A stretch of 7,558 bases of DNA, taken from contig JAIVHD010000052.1 of the NCBI GenBank assembly GCA_020201235.1, positions 1-7,558 on the forward strand, in the 5' to 3' direction. Shown one piece after another: positions 1-6,122 of this stretch; position 1 is the first letter of the stretch, and each line of letters starts with the position of its first letter. A program made the translations under genes and the position numbers. The notes under the pieces were generated by a model. That model saw only the letters and a list, made by a program, of their open reading frames with translations. It was not told the origin of the DNA and searched no databases. Source of the DNA: Lysobacteraceae bacterium (GTDB lineage: Bacteria; Pseudomonadota; Gammaproteobacteria; Xanthomonadales; Wenzhouxiangellaceae).

Positions 1-1157
1 AGCCGATCCAGCGGCACAACCTGATCCAGACAATCTCGCGGGTGAACCGCAAGTACGGGAACAAGCAAAAAGGGCTGGTTGTCGACTATATCGGCATCAA
101 GAAGCAGTTGAACCTGGCGCTGGCGCACTACTCTAAGGCCGACAGCGGCAATATCGAAGAGATCGAAGCCTCGATTATTGTGGTCAGAGACCACCTTGAC
201 CTGCTGGCGCGAATTTTCCACCAGTTCGACACCGCGCCCTACTTCAACGGCTCGCCGGTCGAGCAGCTGCACTGCCTGAACCGGGCGGCGGAGTATGTGC
301 AGCTCACCGACAAAATCGAGAAGCGGGTCATGTTTTTGGTTAAGCGCATGAAAGCGGCCTACGACATCTGCAGCGGCAGTGACGCCCTCAGCCAGGCAGA
401 GCGCGATCAGATCCACTTTTATCTTGCGGTGCGGTCCATTGTCGCCAAGCTGACCCGGGGCGAGGCCCCCGACAGCGCTCAGATGAACGCCAAGGTGCGC
501 GAGATGATTTCAGACGCCCTCAAAAGCGACGGGATCGAAGAGATTTTCAAGCTCGGCGAAGACGGCGCGTCGGAGATTGATATCTTCGGTGACAACTACC
601 TGGCAAAGCTTGAAAAGATCAAGCTGCCGAACACCAAGATCAAACTGCTTCAACAGCTCCTCAAGCAGGCGATCAGTGATTTCAAGAAGGTCAACAAGGT
701 CAAAGGTGTGGATTTCACCAGGCAGTTCCAGGCGCTGGTGAACAAATACAACGAGCGCGATGAGAAGGACGTGCTGCGCAGTGAGGTGCTGGAGGGGTTC
801 TCGGAGGAAATGATCGGGCTGATCCACGCACTGCAGAAAGAAAAGGCGTCGTTCGGAGAGTTGGGCATCGACTTTGAAGAAAAGTCCTTCTACGACATCC
901 TAAAAGCGCTGGCGCGGAAATACGACTTCGAATACCCCGAGGACAAGCTGATCAAGCTCGCCCGGGAAGTCAAGACGGTGGTCGACGACAAAGCCAGATA
1001 CACCGATTGGAGCCAGCGCGCCGACATCAAGGCCGAGCTCAAAGCCGACCTCGTCGTCCTCCTGGCCAATCACGGATACCCGCCGGTCGACCGCGATGAA
1101 GTGTACAAGGAGATTTTCGAGCAGGCGGAAAATTTCAAGAAGTACCAGTCAGCGTGA
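1..1157 (+). CDS. hsdR: Type I restriction enzyme R subunit (HsdR), C-terminal part, 5' partial
   Basis: HsdR is the motor and nuclease subunit of type I restriction complexes: it translocates DNA using ATP and cuts far from the recognition site. The reading frame is open from the first complete codon (position 3), so the GTG at 42 is an internal codon, not a start. The first residues, HNLIQTISRVNR, are superfamily 2 helicase motif VI with its arginines, followed by GLVVDYIGI, which is typical of HsdR. The remaining 370 or so residues form the charged, helical C-terminal region (DUF3387-like) that docks the subunit on the methylase core. The nuclease and first helicase domains lie left of the window. 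The end looks natural (TGA 1155-1157). HsdM and HsdS are not in view. It converges on the minus-strand genes to its right. No strong terminator is visible after the stop. Confidence 0.93.
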   Translation, partial: PIQRHNLIQTISRVNRKYGNKQKGLVVDYIGIKKQLNLALAHYSKADSGNIEEIEASIIVVRDHLDLLARIFHQFDTAPYFNGSPVEQLHCLNRAAEYVQLTDKIEKRVMFLVKRMKAAYDICSGSDALSQAERDQIHFYLAVRSIVAKLTRGEAPDSAQMNAKVREMISDALKSDGIEEIFKLGEDGASEIDIFGDNYLAKLEKIKLPNTKIKLLQQLLKQAISDFKKVNKVKGVDFTRQFQALVNKYNERDEKDVLRSEVLEGFSEEMIGLIHALQKEKASFGELGIDFEEKSFYDILKALARKYDFEYPEDKLIKLAREVKTVVDDKARYTDWSQRADIKAELKADLVVLLANHGYPPVDRDEVYKEIFEQAENFKKYQSA

Positions 1158-1274
1158 ATAAAAGAAGGCCGGTTTGGGATCGCTATTGAAGGTGCCTGAG
1201 CTGTTTGCGCACTGCCAGCAAGTGTTGAAGCTGTTTGCCCAAACGGAGGACACGGAGAACTCGCGGGTTTCGTT

Positions 1275-1450
1275 CGGAAAATCTTCGCTCTGCTCCGGCG
1301 TCAGCCACGGGAAATAATCCAACAGCTTGCTACCCTCGCCAGCCAGCACAATGCCAGAGTTTTGGGCGTGTGGAACTGATCTCAGTCGCGTTCGGCCACG
1401 AATCCGCGGAATTCTTTTTGGAAGGCTTCGATTTCGGGCCATTCGGGCAT
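1275..1450 (-). pseudogene. MazG-like nucleotide pyrophosphohydrolase remnant
   Basis: A broken gene of the MazG-like family, whose intact members hydrolyse (d)NTPs to monophosphates. Reading the minus strand from ATG 1450-1448, preceded by an AGGA ribosome site, gives MPEWPEIEAFQKEFRGFVAERD. A TGA then stands where the family has Trp in ERDWDQFHTPKNLA, and the reading resumes as DQFHTPKTLA. A further frame change follows near 1345, after which LAGEGSKLLDYFPWLTPEQ matches the family's LAGEAGELLEHFQWLTPEQS signature. Similarity ends near 1275 (SEDFP). The C-terminal half, including the EExxD metal-binding helix, is absent, and 1158-1274 shows nothing recognisable in any frame. It lies 63 bp downstream of the broken toxin on the same strand. 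One nonsense codon, one frameshift and a missing end make function very unlikely. Confidence 0.8.
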
Positions 1451-1513
1451 CGTGTCTTTCCTGATCGGAGAGCTTACGCTTTGCTTGACCGCAGCAAGCG
1501 CCAACATTTCCAA

Positions 1514-1683
1514 TTATCTCTCTTGAACTTTCAGGCGTTGTTCGGTGGCTGCCGGATCGGCACGATTGTCGAGTACAGCGTATCGAGAAAATAGCGCCCT
1601 ACGCCGGTGGCTTGTTGTTCGTAGAACCGATAGCCCTGGATCAGATCGCGTCGTGCCGCGCCAAGAATCTGAATTGATTTCAA
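1514..1683 (-). pseudogene. RelE/ParE-type toxin with internal deletion
   Basis: Downstream partner of the antitoxin at 1680-1898. A TTG start at 1683-1681 overlaps the antitoxin TGA, as is usual for such pairs. The first frame reads LKSIQILGAARRDLIQGYRF, then YEQQATGVGRYFLDTLYS, which is the N-terminal third of the RelE/ParE toxin fold (usually about 95-100 aa). It then stops at 1533-1531 after only 50 residues. Another frame over the same bases reads YAVLDNRADPAATEQRLK and ends at 1514, which matches the usual toxin C-terminus (AVLDxRRDP). The middle of the gene, with its core beta strands and most catalytic positions, is gone and the two ends are joined out of frame. Both readings share about 14 bases near 1570-1583, suggesting deletion between short similar sequences. 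No functional toxin is expected. Confidence 0.82.
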
Positions 1684-1898
1684 CGAATCTCCGTCTCGAT
1701 CTTTTCGCGGGCTTGATGCCAGTCTTCAAACTGGTCTTCGCCCCGCTCAAGAGCGTCTTCGCGCTGTGCGAGTATCTGGCCGTGCCAATGTGGCGTCGCT
1801 CGATCGGGCGCGTTGCGGCTCAGATCGTCCCAGAGCGTTTCCATCATCTGTAATTTTTCCTCAATAGTCATTTCGTTCAGCGGCAACGTATGTGCCAT
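1680..1898 (-). CDS. Addiction module antitoxin (PF09720/TIGR02574-like)
   Basis: A 72-residue acidic protein of the short addiction-module antitoxin family that pairs with RelE/ParE toxins. It binds and neutralises the toxin and may co-repress the operon. The N-terminal MTIEEKLQMMETLWDDLSR (residues 10-28) and the C-terminal DWHQAREKIETEIR are typical of the family, and the length is normal. ATG 1898-1896 is preceded by AGGAG with an 8-base gap, a good ribosome site. It starts 49 bp after the HNH gene on the same strand and overlaps the start of the broken toxin by 3 bp. No frame defect is visible, so this is an intact antitoxin whose cognate toxin has been lost. It may persist by drift, by self-regulation, or by neutralising a similar toxin elsewhere in the genome; these are inferences. 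No convincing promoter of its own is seen. Confidence 0.87.
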   Translation of the reverse strand: MAHTLPLNEMTIEEKLQMMETLWDDLSRNAPDRATPHWHGQILAQREDALERGEDQFEDWHQAREKIETEIR

Positions 1899-1947
1899 CT
1901 CGTTGTCTCCTGCGGCATGTGCTCCGACTATATTACTTGAGCCTGAC

Positions 1948-2814
1948 CTACCGCTTGAATTGGTGTTCCCGATGCCAGGCCAGATACCCTGGATGTGTCC
2001 GGAACGCGGGATGATCGGGCACGAGTAATCTACGCTCTGGCCTGATCAGCCGATTCATGTCGTCCGGTAGGCCATGAGGAGATGTGAGAATCCCGCCATC
2101 ATCGCCAAAACTGTTCAGCCCCCGATCGAACATCCAATGGACTGTACCAGACAGGGCAATTCCATTGCGAATCGTGTCCGGGCCGTTGTGCTCGACCGGC
2201 ATGATGTGGGCCGCCTGAACTTCCGGGCGCCCGCCGCCGTTGATCAGGCGCAGGCCCGAGACGGCGCAGCGCAGGTCGTAGGCCTGGCGGACCAGGCGGC
2301 GGAATGACGGGTCGCGGACCTTGCGATTCAGGAAGGTCTCGACGCTTTCCCGCGGGCGCGGCTCGGCGACCAGCGCGTCGGCGTCCTCGTCGAACAGGGT
2401 CGAGGCGATGCCGGCTTGGAGGATGGCCCAATATTCGTCGTCTGGCATTCCGCGGACCGCGCGGCCGAAGGCGCCGCGGTTGCTCTGGCCGTCGTCCCGG
2501 CGAAGCATGGATTCGTAGTATTTCAATCCCTCTCGGAACGGCACCGGATGCGGAAACTCGAAATAACCCTGGACGTCGGCGTAGAAGTGATCGGGTTTGG
2601 CTGGATCAGGCCGCACGCCAGTGATCTGTGCCGTGGCGAAATACACCTGACGTCCCCCAGGCTGGTTGCCGGTAGATCGTCTCGGCTCATAGTAGACAAT
2701 CCAGTCCCCGACGCAGCGCTCCGCCTGGCGCAAGTAGGTCCGCGGAAAGTGATACTGCCGTTCGGGCAGGTCGTCGTAATCCGGGATGACCCGCGTGGTG
2801 AATACGCCTTTCAT
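1948..2814 (-). CDS. HNH endonuclease (HNH_2-type) with unassigned N-terminal region
   Basis: A 288-residue protein with a C-terminal HNH nuclease. Residues about 182-233 contain RCAVSGLRL, AAHIMPVEHNG, then RNGIALSGTVHWMFDRGL. His203 is the likely general base, Asn217 the structural Asn and His226 a metal ligand, the layout of the HNH_2 type (PF13391) found in restriction-like proteins. Residues 1-140 (YHFPRTYL, GDWIVYYEPRR, QVYFATAQI) look like a compact beta-rich domain. Its pattern recalls PUA/EVE-type folds that read modified bases in some restriction enzymes, but I cannot confirm that. ATG 2814-2812 follows an AGAGG ribosome site. Antitoxin and toxin remnant lie downstream on the same strand; the inverted-repeat element begins 94 bp upstream. 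No methylase is adjacent, so if it is restrictive it either targets modified DNA or its partner is elsewhere. Confidence 0.85.
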   Translation of the reverse strand: MKGVFTTRVIPDYDDLPERQYHFPRTYLRQAERCVGDWIVYYEPRRSTGNQPGGRQVYFATAQITGVRPDPAKPDHFYADVQGYFEFPHPVPFREGLKYYESMLRRDDGQSNRGAFGRAVRGMPDDEYWAILQAGIASTLFDEDADALVAEPRPRESVETFLNRKVRDPSFRRLVRQAYDLRCAVSGLRLINGGGRPEVQAAHIMPVEHNGPDTIRNGIALSGTVHWMFDRGLNSFGDDGGILTSPHGLPDDMNRLIRPERRLLVPDHPAFRTHPGYLAWHREHQFKR

Positions 2815-2908
2815 GGCCCCTCTAAATCGCTTGCGCCGCCGACACTGTACCGCAGATTTTCACATTTTCCGGGGCTTGTTCTGCGAGTTCGGCAGATCGA
2901 AGACATCC

Positions 2909-2941
2909 AGCGTACCCCGTCACTAATCCTGTAACATTCAG
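2909..2941 (+). repeat. Left terminal inverted repeat
   Basis: Begins AGCGTACCCCGTCAC and ends AACATTCAG. Its reverse complement matches 3338-3370 at 31 of 33 positions. It sits in the upstream region of the HNH gene, 94 bp before that gene's ATG, so it could supply or displace promoter sequence. Confidence 0.85.
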
Positions 2942-3063
2942 CGAGTCGGAAAGCATTTAGCTGCAAGGCAGGGCTCGCCGGGAATGCTTACTGCCTTTCC
3001 AAGAGCCCTAACCCCGGCGTATTCACCGCCCGATCTACTGCGGCGGCCCCAGGCCCCGCGTCT

Positions 3064-3139
3064 GCGGCGTTTTGCTCGGTCGCGCATCCTCAACGGACAG
3101 GCAAGTACGCCTCCGGTGCACTCGGTCGCAAAACGCCGC
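3064..3139. repeat. Internal hairpin, 12-bp perfect arms
   Basis: Arms GCGGCGTTTTGC (3064-3075) and GCAAAACGCCGC (3128-3139) are perfect reverse complements separated by 52 bases. The phrase CTCGGTCGC lies immediately inside both arms in direct orientation. It is within the inverted-repeat element and is probably part of its secondary structure. Confidence 0.7.
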
Positions 3140-3250
3140 GGCCACAGGACCTGGAACCGCCTCGCGACGACCGGGTGGTGAATAAGCCGGGCTAACGCCG
3201 CAGATAAGCGCGATTGTTCTTTTGTTCGGGCTCGCCCAACGGGAGCGCGT

Positions 3251-3330
3251 CTGAGTCGACATTGCGGCGTTCCGATCCTTGTAAAGGGCCTGCCATTCAC
3301 TGCGGATCGCACCTTGCACTGTCGACTCAG
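3251..3330. repeat. Internal hairpin, 10-bp perfect arms
   Basis: Arms CTGAGTCGAC (3251-3260) and GTCGACTCAG (3321-3330) are perfect reverse complements, 60 bases apart. They lie just inside the right terminal repeat and may be a subterminal structure of the element. Confidence 0.65.
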
Positions 3331-3337
3331 TCACGCT

Positions 3338-3370
3338 CTGAATGTCACAGGATTAATGACGGGGTACGCT
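3338..3370 (-). repeat. Right terminal inverted repeat
   Basis: Minus-strand reading begins AGCGTACCCCGTCAT and ends GACATTCAG, the partner of 2909-2941. It lies 18 bp downstream of the ATPase stop codon. Confidence 0.85.
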
Positions 3371-3388
3371 AGTCCGGTGGCATGCGGG

Positions 3389-4582
3389 TTATTCCGATTT
3401 CCAATCATCTCCGGGCATGATGCGGCGCATGAACTCATCGAACAGGGGCACGGTAAATGCCGTATCGCCGTGGCTGGGGCTCCAGATCATCCCCTTGCCG
3501 ATGAGATTGCTTCGTGTCGGTCCAAGTGACGTGACTTCCCGATCCAGGACGGCGGCAATGTTTCCTGATCGATGAGGTCCCGGCCCAAGCTCCGCCATCG
3601 CGCGAAGATAACGCTTCTCCGACGGGGTCAGCCGGTCGAAACGGACACGGAAGAAGCTCTCGTCGAGGGCGGCGATGGCGCTTACAGAGCCGATTTCGAC
3701 GTCGGCTACGGTAATCGGAGAAGTGGTTGCGGCATCCCAGGCATGCTTACCCCATTCCTGCAAAAAATAAGGGTATCCCTGAGTTGACTCAACGATGTGA
3801 TCCAGCGCCTCGGGTTCGAACTCGACACCTTCATCTTGCGCTGGCTTGGCAATGGCCTTCCGTGCGTCCTGGGGCGAAAGGGGCCCTACTTCCGGGAAGT
3901 CGAACAAACGCTCGGCATACGATTTGGCTCGCCCCATGCGCCCGCGAAGCTGCGGCAAACCGGCGCCGACGAGAACCACAGGGAGTCGGCGTTGCGCCGC
4001 GCGGTGCAGGGCTGTTATCAGTGCGGCCAGCTGCTCTTCTTCAACATACTGCAACTCATCCAGGAACAATGCGATCGCCGTGTCGGCTTCCTTTGCTGCC
4101 GCACCGGCGGCTTCGAGAAGGGCCTGAAGATCCAGCTCCAGGTCGCCATTGTCGGCCAGGCCCGGTTCCGGTTCGAAATCCAATCCGACCTCGATGTCCT
4201 GATATTTCACCTTGAGCGCGGTCGCAAAGCCCGCAAGCCCTCGCAGGGCGCGACCAGCGAGCTCCGCGGCCCTTTCGTGCCGAGAGAGTCGCAATAGTGC
4301 CCTGCGCAACTCCGGTGCCAAAATGGCTGGCAGCGACCGATTTTCGGGCGCTTCAATGCGCAGCGTACTGATTCCGGATCCCTCGGCGTCATCTCGCATC
4401 CGGTCGAGCAGCACGGTCTTGCCGACGCCCCGCAACCCGACCATCAGCAGGCTCTTGCTCGGACGTCCTAAACGCACCCGCGCAAGCGCTACGCGCACCT
4501 GCTCGCGAAGTTCGTCGCGACCGGCGAGTTCGGCTGGCGGCGTACCGGCACCTGGGGTGTAGGGGTTACGAATCGGATCCAT
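3389..4582 (-). CDS. AAA-type ATPase (AAA_16-like, Orc1/Cdc6-type layout)
   Basis: A 397-residue ATP-binding protein that appears intact. Walker A is GLRGVGKT (residues 49-56) and Walker B is IALFLDELQ (170-178, with Asp175 and Glu176). A probable sensor 1 strand, VVLVGAG, is at 202-208, followed by an AAA lid containing TQGYPYFLQEWGKHAW. The C-terminal part from about 310 (RFDRLTPSEKRYLRAM to FDEFMRRIM) looks like a winged helix, giving the AAA-plus-winged-helix layout shared with Orc1/Cdc6-like and related ATPases. The conserved N-terminal NPYTPGAGTPPAELAGRDEL is also typical. The specific role is unknown; proteins like this occur singly near mobile or defence genes. No membrane segment is seen. 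The ATG at 4582-4580 has no ribosome site and only 9 bases separate it from a strong -10 box, implying leaderless translation. Confidence 0.88.
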   Translation of the reverse strand: MDPIRNPYTPGAGTPPAELAGRDELREQVRVALARVRLGRPSKSLLMVGLRGVGKTVLLDRMRDDAEGSGISTLRIEAPENRSLPAILAPELRRALLRLSRHERAAELAGRALRGLAGFATALKVKYQDIEVGLDFEPEPGLADNGDLELDLQALLEAAGAAAKEADTAIALFLDELQYVEEEQLAALITALHRAAQRRLPVVLVGAGLPQLRGRMGRAKSYAERLFDFPEVGPLSPQDARKAIAKPAQDEGVEFEPEALDHIVESTQGYPYFLQEWGKHAWDAATTSPITVADVEIGSVSAIAALDESFFRVRFDRLTPSEKRYLRAMAELGPGPHRSGNIAAVLDREVTSLGPTRSNLIGKGMIWSPSHGDTAFTVPLFDEFMRRIMPGDDWKSE

Positions 4583-4591
4583 GGTCCGCGT

Positions 4592-4619
4592 ATTATACCG
4601 ATATTTGTAAAGTTATCAA
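4592..4619 (-). promoter_or_regulatory. Sigma-70 promoter of the ATPase gene; leaderless start
   Basis: On the minus strand TTGATA (4619-4614) and a perfect TATAAT (4597-4592) are 16 bases apart, matching the sigma-70 consensus at 11 of 12 positions. AT-rich sequence upstream (about 4620-4668) may act as an UP element. Only 9 bases lie between TATAAT and the ATG at 4582, so the expected transcript start falls at or within about 3 bases of the start codon. Confidence 0.8.
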
Positions 4620-4692
4620 AAAAAGATAAACTAGCTAAATTCAATCAAAACTCCAAATTCGAGCGAAAAAGGCTGCTTGTTGAAACCATCGC

Positions 4693-4712
4693 GTCGGGGA
4701 TGCCACCCCGAC
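4693..4712. repeat. Short GC-rich hairpin, REP-like
   Basis: GTCGGGG (4693-4699) and CCCCGAC (4706-4712) form a 7-bp perfect stem with a 6-base loop, followed by CTACG. Elements of this form are scattered between genes in many high-GC proteobacteria. There is no T-run, so an intrinsic terminator is unlikely. It lies between the divergently placed ATPase promoter and the 3' end of the metalloprotease gene. The rest of 4620-4828 holds no gene. Confidence 0.5.
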
Positions 4713-4828
4713 CTACGCCAGTGCGACGGCTGGAAACGACGGTTTCGGGTTTCCGGAGGACCAAGGCCGCTGGGCGATAAAACGGCGCGAGCGCATTCAA
4801 TCAGCCGTTGGGCCGGGTTTCGATCGGG

Positions 4829-5410
4829 TCAGAGGCGGTCGGCCTGGAAGGTGTCGCAGCTTGCAAATTCGCCGGTTTCGAACCCGCGCTTGAACCAGCG
4901 CATGCGCTGCGCCGAGGATCCGTGGGTAAACGAATCGGGGACGACGTTGCCGCCAGACTGGCGCTGCAGCTGGTCGTCGCCGATGGCGCTGGCCGTTCTG
5001 AGCGCCTGTTCGATGTCGCCGGGCTCGAGCCAGGCGTGGCGCTGCTGCGCATGGTGGCCCCAGACGCCGGAATAGCAGTCGGCCTGGAGTTCCTGGCGCA
5101 CCAGCAGCCCGCTCGCACCTTCCAAGTTCTCGCCGCTCCGACGGGCCGCGTTGACTTGGTCGGCAACGCCGGTGAGACGCTGAATGTGATGGCCGACTTC
5201 ATGCGCAATCACATAAGCCTCGGCGAATTCGCCACCGCCGCCCAGGCGAGTGCGCATTTGTTCGAAAAAGCCGAGATCGATGTAGATCGTGAGCAAGCCG
5301 ATGACGACGACCACGGCAATTCCGACCAGCCCCAGGCCGCCGCCGGCCGCAACCCTGCGTCCGCGCCTGTCCTCGACGTTGGTGCTCTTGCGAGCGCGCC
5401 TCCATTTCAT
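4829..5410 (-). CDS. ypfJ: YpfJ-like neutral zinc metalloprotease, internally shortened
   Basis: A 193-residue member of the zinc metallopeptidase family PF04228 (YpfJ). The N-terminus MKWRRARKSTNVEDRRGR and a single membrane segment (residues about 26-40, GLGLVGIAVVVVIGLL) are typical, as is the catalytic part: YIDLGFFEQM, then HEVGH at 70-74 (two zinc-binding His and the catalytic Glu), then RQELQADC (105-112, likely third ligand Glu107) and the ending VPDSFTHGSSAQRMRWFKRG. Intact relatives are usually near 285-300 aa. Here the roughly 90-100 residues between the membrane anchor and YIDLSFF, including the conserved cysteine-containing FYCP stretch, are missing, yet the frame is kept. It is therefore an in-frame deletion product or a rare short form; activity is doubtful. 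ATG 5410-5408 has only a weak GGA upstream. The antisense frame 4808-5548 is a shadow. Confidence 0.85.
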   Translation of the reverse strand: MKWRRARKSTNVEDRRGRRVAAGGGLGLVGIAVVVVIGLLTIYIDLGFFEQMRTRLGGGGEFAEAYVIAHEVGHHIQRLTGVADQVNAARRSGENLEGASGLLVRQELQADCYSGVWGHHAQQRHAWLEPGDIEQALRTASAIGDDQLQRQSGGNVVPDSFTHGSSAQRMRWFKRGFETGEFASCDTFQADRL

Positions 5411-5458
5411 TGTTTTCCGGATCTTGATGGTTGCAATGAGTTTACTTCAAACGATCAG

Positions 5459-5563
5459 CTATTTCTTTTCATGCCCGGCCAGTTGATGCGCCAGTTGATG
5501 CTTGGCGTTCGCGTCGAAAGCGGCGCGGTGACCGGCGAGCTTGCGTAGGATAGGGCGCTGATT
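5459..5563 (-). other. Short protein-like frame without a start codon, possible remnant
   Basis: Between stop codons at 5566-5564 and 5461-5459 the minus strand reads 34 codons with protein-like composition: NQRPILRKLAGHRAAF, then DANAKHQLAHQLAGHEKK. It has no start codon and I do not recognise it. It could be the C-terminal end of a lost gene upstream of the metalloprotease, or chance in GC-rich DNA. The HQLAHQLA part comes from an 11-bp tandem duplication on the DNA. The rest of 5411-5617 contains no gene that I can support. Confidence 0.3.
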
Positions 5564-5599
5564 TTACGAGGAATCTGCGATCCGCCTGTCCCGAGTTTT

Positions 5600-5614
5600 C
5601 TATCAAGTTGATAG
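5600..5614. repeat. 15-bp perfect palindrome
   Basis: CTATCAAGTTGATAG has two perfect 7-bp arms around one central base. It lies 3 bp before the point where photolyase similarity begins, so it may be an operator remnant or mark a rearrangement site. No promoter is obvious beside it. Confidence 0.6.
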
Positions 5615-5617
5615 GGG

Positions 5618-6106
5618 CTAGTCGTAGAGCGGGGCGAAATGACCGAGGTGTTCGCCCGGCTGCATCGCCGGTTCGGGATCGCGGCGGTGCACGCGCACGA
5701 GGAAACCGGCACGGATTGGACGTTTGCCCGCGATCGCCGGGTCCGAGCGTGGTGTTGGTCGCACGGCATTGGGTGTCATGAGTATCCCCAGTTCGGCGTC
5801 ATACGCGGCCTTTCGGACCGGGACGGCTGGGCGCGGCGCTGGGAGCAGTTCATGGCCGAGCCGCAGTCCGCGGTTCCGGAGCAGCTGCCTTTCGTGGTCG
5901 AAACCGAACGTCCGGCCGACGCGTTTGATGGTGTGAATGCATTTGATGCATCCTCTGCAGCGATGCCGGACCGCCAGCGCGGCGGAATCGAGGCCGGCGA
6001 GGACACGCTGGCGAGTTTTCTGGACACGCGCGGAAAGGCCGCAGCGTTCGCTGTTCTGACGCAACACGATTCCTGCCTGGTCTTGACTGCGCACCGGATC
6101 AGTTGA
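5618..6106 (+). pseudogene. DNA photolyase/cryptochrome fragment, both ends missing
   Basis: Part of a photolyase/cryptochrome-family protein; intact members are about 450-520 aa, bind FAD and use light to repair pyrimidine dimers or to signal. Similarity starts at LVVERGEMTEVFARLHRRFG (from 5618) and continues with IAAVHAHEETGTDWTFARDR, then GCHEYPQFGVIRGLSDRDGW and WEQFMAEP. This matches the end of the N-terminal antenna-binding domain (HEETG, ARD and QFGVxR are characteristic). After a divergent linker, RQRGGIEAGEDTLASFLDTRG matches the start of the FAD domain, and similarity then ends near 6030. The first 80 or so residues and the FAD-binding core are absent. The ATG at 5639 would give a 155-aa product but is an internal Met in family terms and has no ribosome site. 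A dead remnant is much more likely than a small functional protein. Confidence 0.8.
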
Positions 6107-6122
6107 CCTGGAACTGAACGCT

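Larger units (their letters stand above)
2909..3370. mobile_element. MITE-like element with 33-bp terminal inverted repeats
   Basis: The stretch between the HNH gene and the ATPase contains no credible gene. It is bounded by inverted repeats of 33 bp that match at 31 positions, the two differences being transitions (at 2923 and 2933 on the left arm). Inside are two long-range hairpins (arms 3064-3075/3128-3139 and 3251-3260/3321-3330). Total length (462 bp), absence of a transposase and matching ends fit a non-autonomous element (MITE) mobilised from elsewhere. I see no target-site duplication at the outer edges, so the exact ends are uncertain. The right end lies 18 bp past the ATPase stop codon. 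Reading frames inside (for example 2938-3312 minus) are arginine-rich and resemble no family. Alternative: a structured repeat that is not a transposon. Confidence 0.72.

Noticed and set aside
42..44. GTG as a start codon for the HsdR part
   Set aside because: The frame is open to the window edge and encodes helicase motif VI before this codon, so the gene begins outside the window.
1483..1499. Possible terminator hairpin (GCTTG/CAAGC) between toxin and MazG remnants
   Set aside because: The stem is only 5 bp and has no T-run on either strand.
1921..1970. Possible promoter for the antitoxin at 1680-1898 (TTCAAG, 18 bases, TAATAT, minus strand)
   Set aside because: The -35 box matches the consensus at only 3 of 6 positions; too weak to annotate.
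2416..2934. 172-codon plus-strand open frame
   Set aside because: Antisense to the HNH gene, no motifs, and it runs into the left inverted repeat.
2938..3312. 124-codon minus-strand open frame within the inverted-repeat element
   Set aside because: Arginine-rich, with no recognisable motif or ribosome site, and it overlaps hairpin structures; treated as non-coding.
3797..4297. 166-codon plus-strand open frame
   Set aside because: Antisense to the ATPase coding region with its intact Walker motifs.
4808..5548. 246-codon plus-strand open frame
   Set aside because: It is antisense to the metalloprotease, which has clear family motifs (HEVGH, ELQADC). The plus-strand protein shows no family features.
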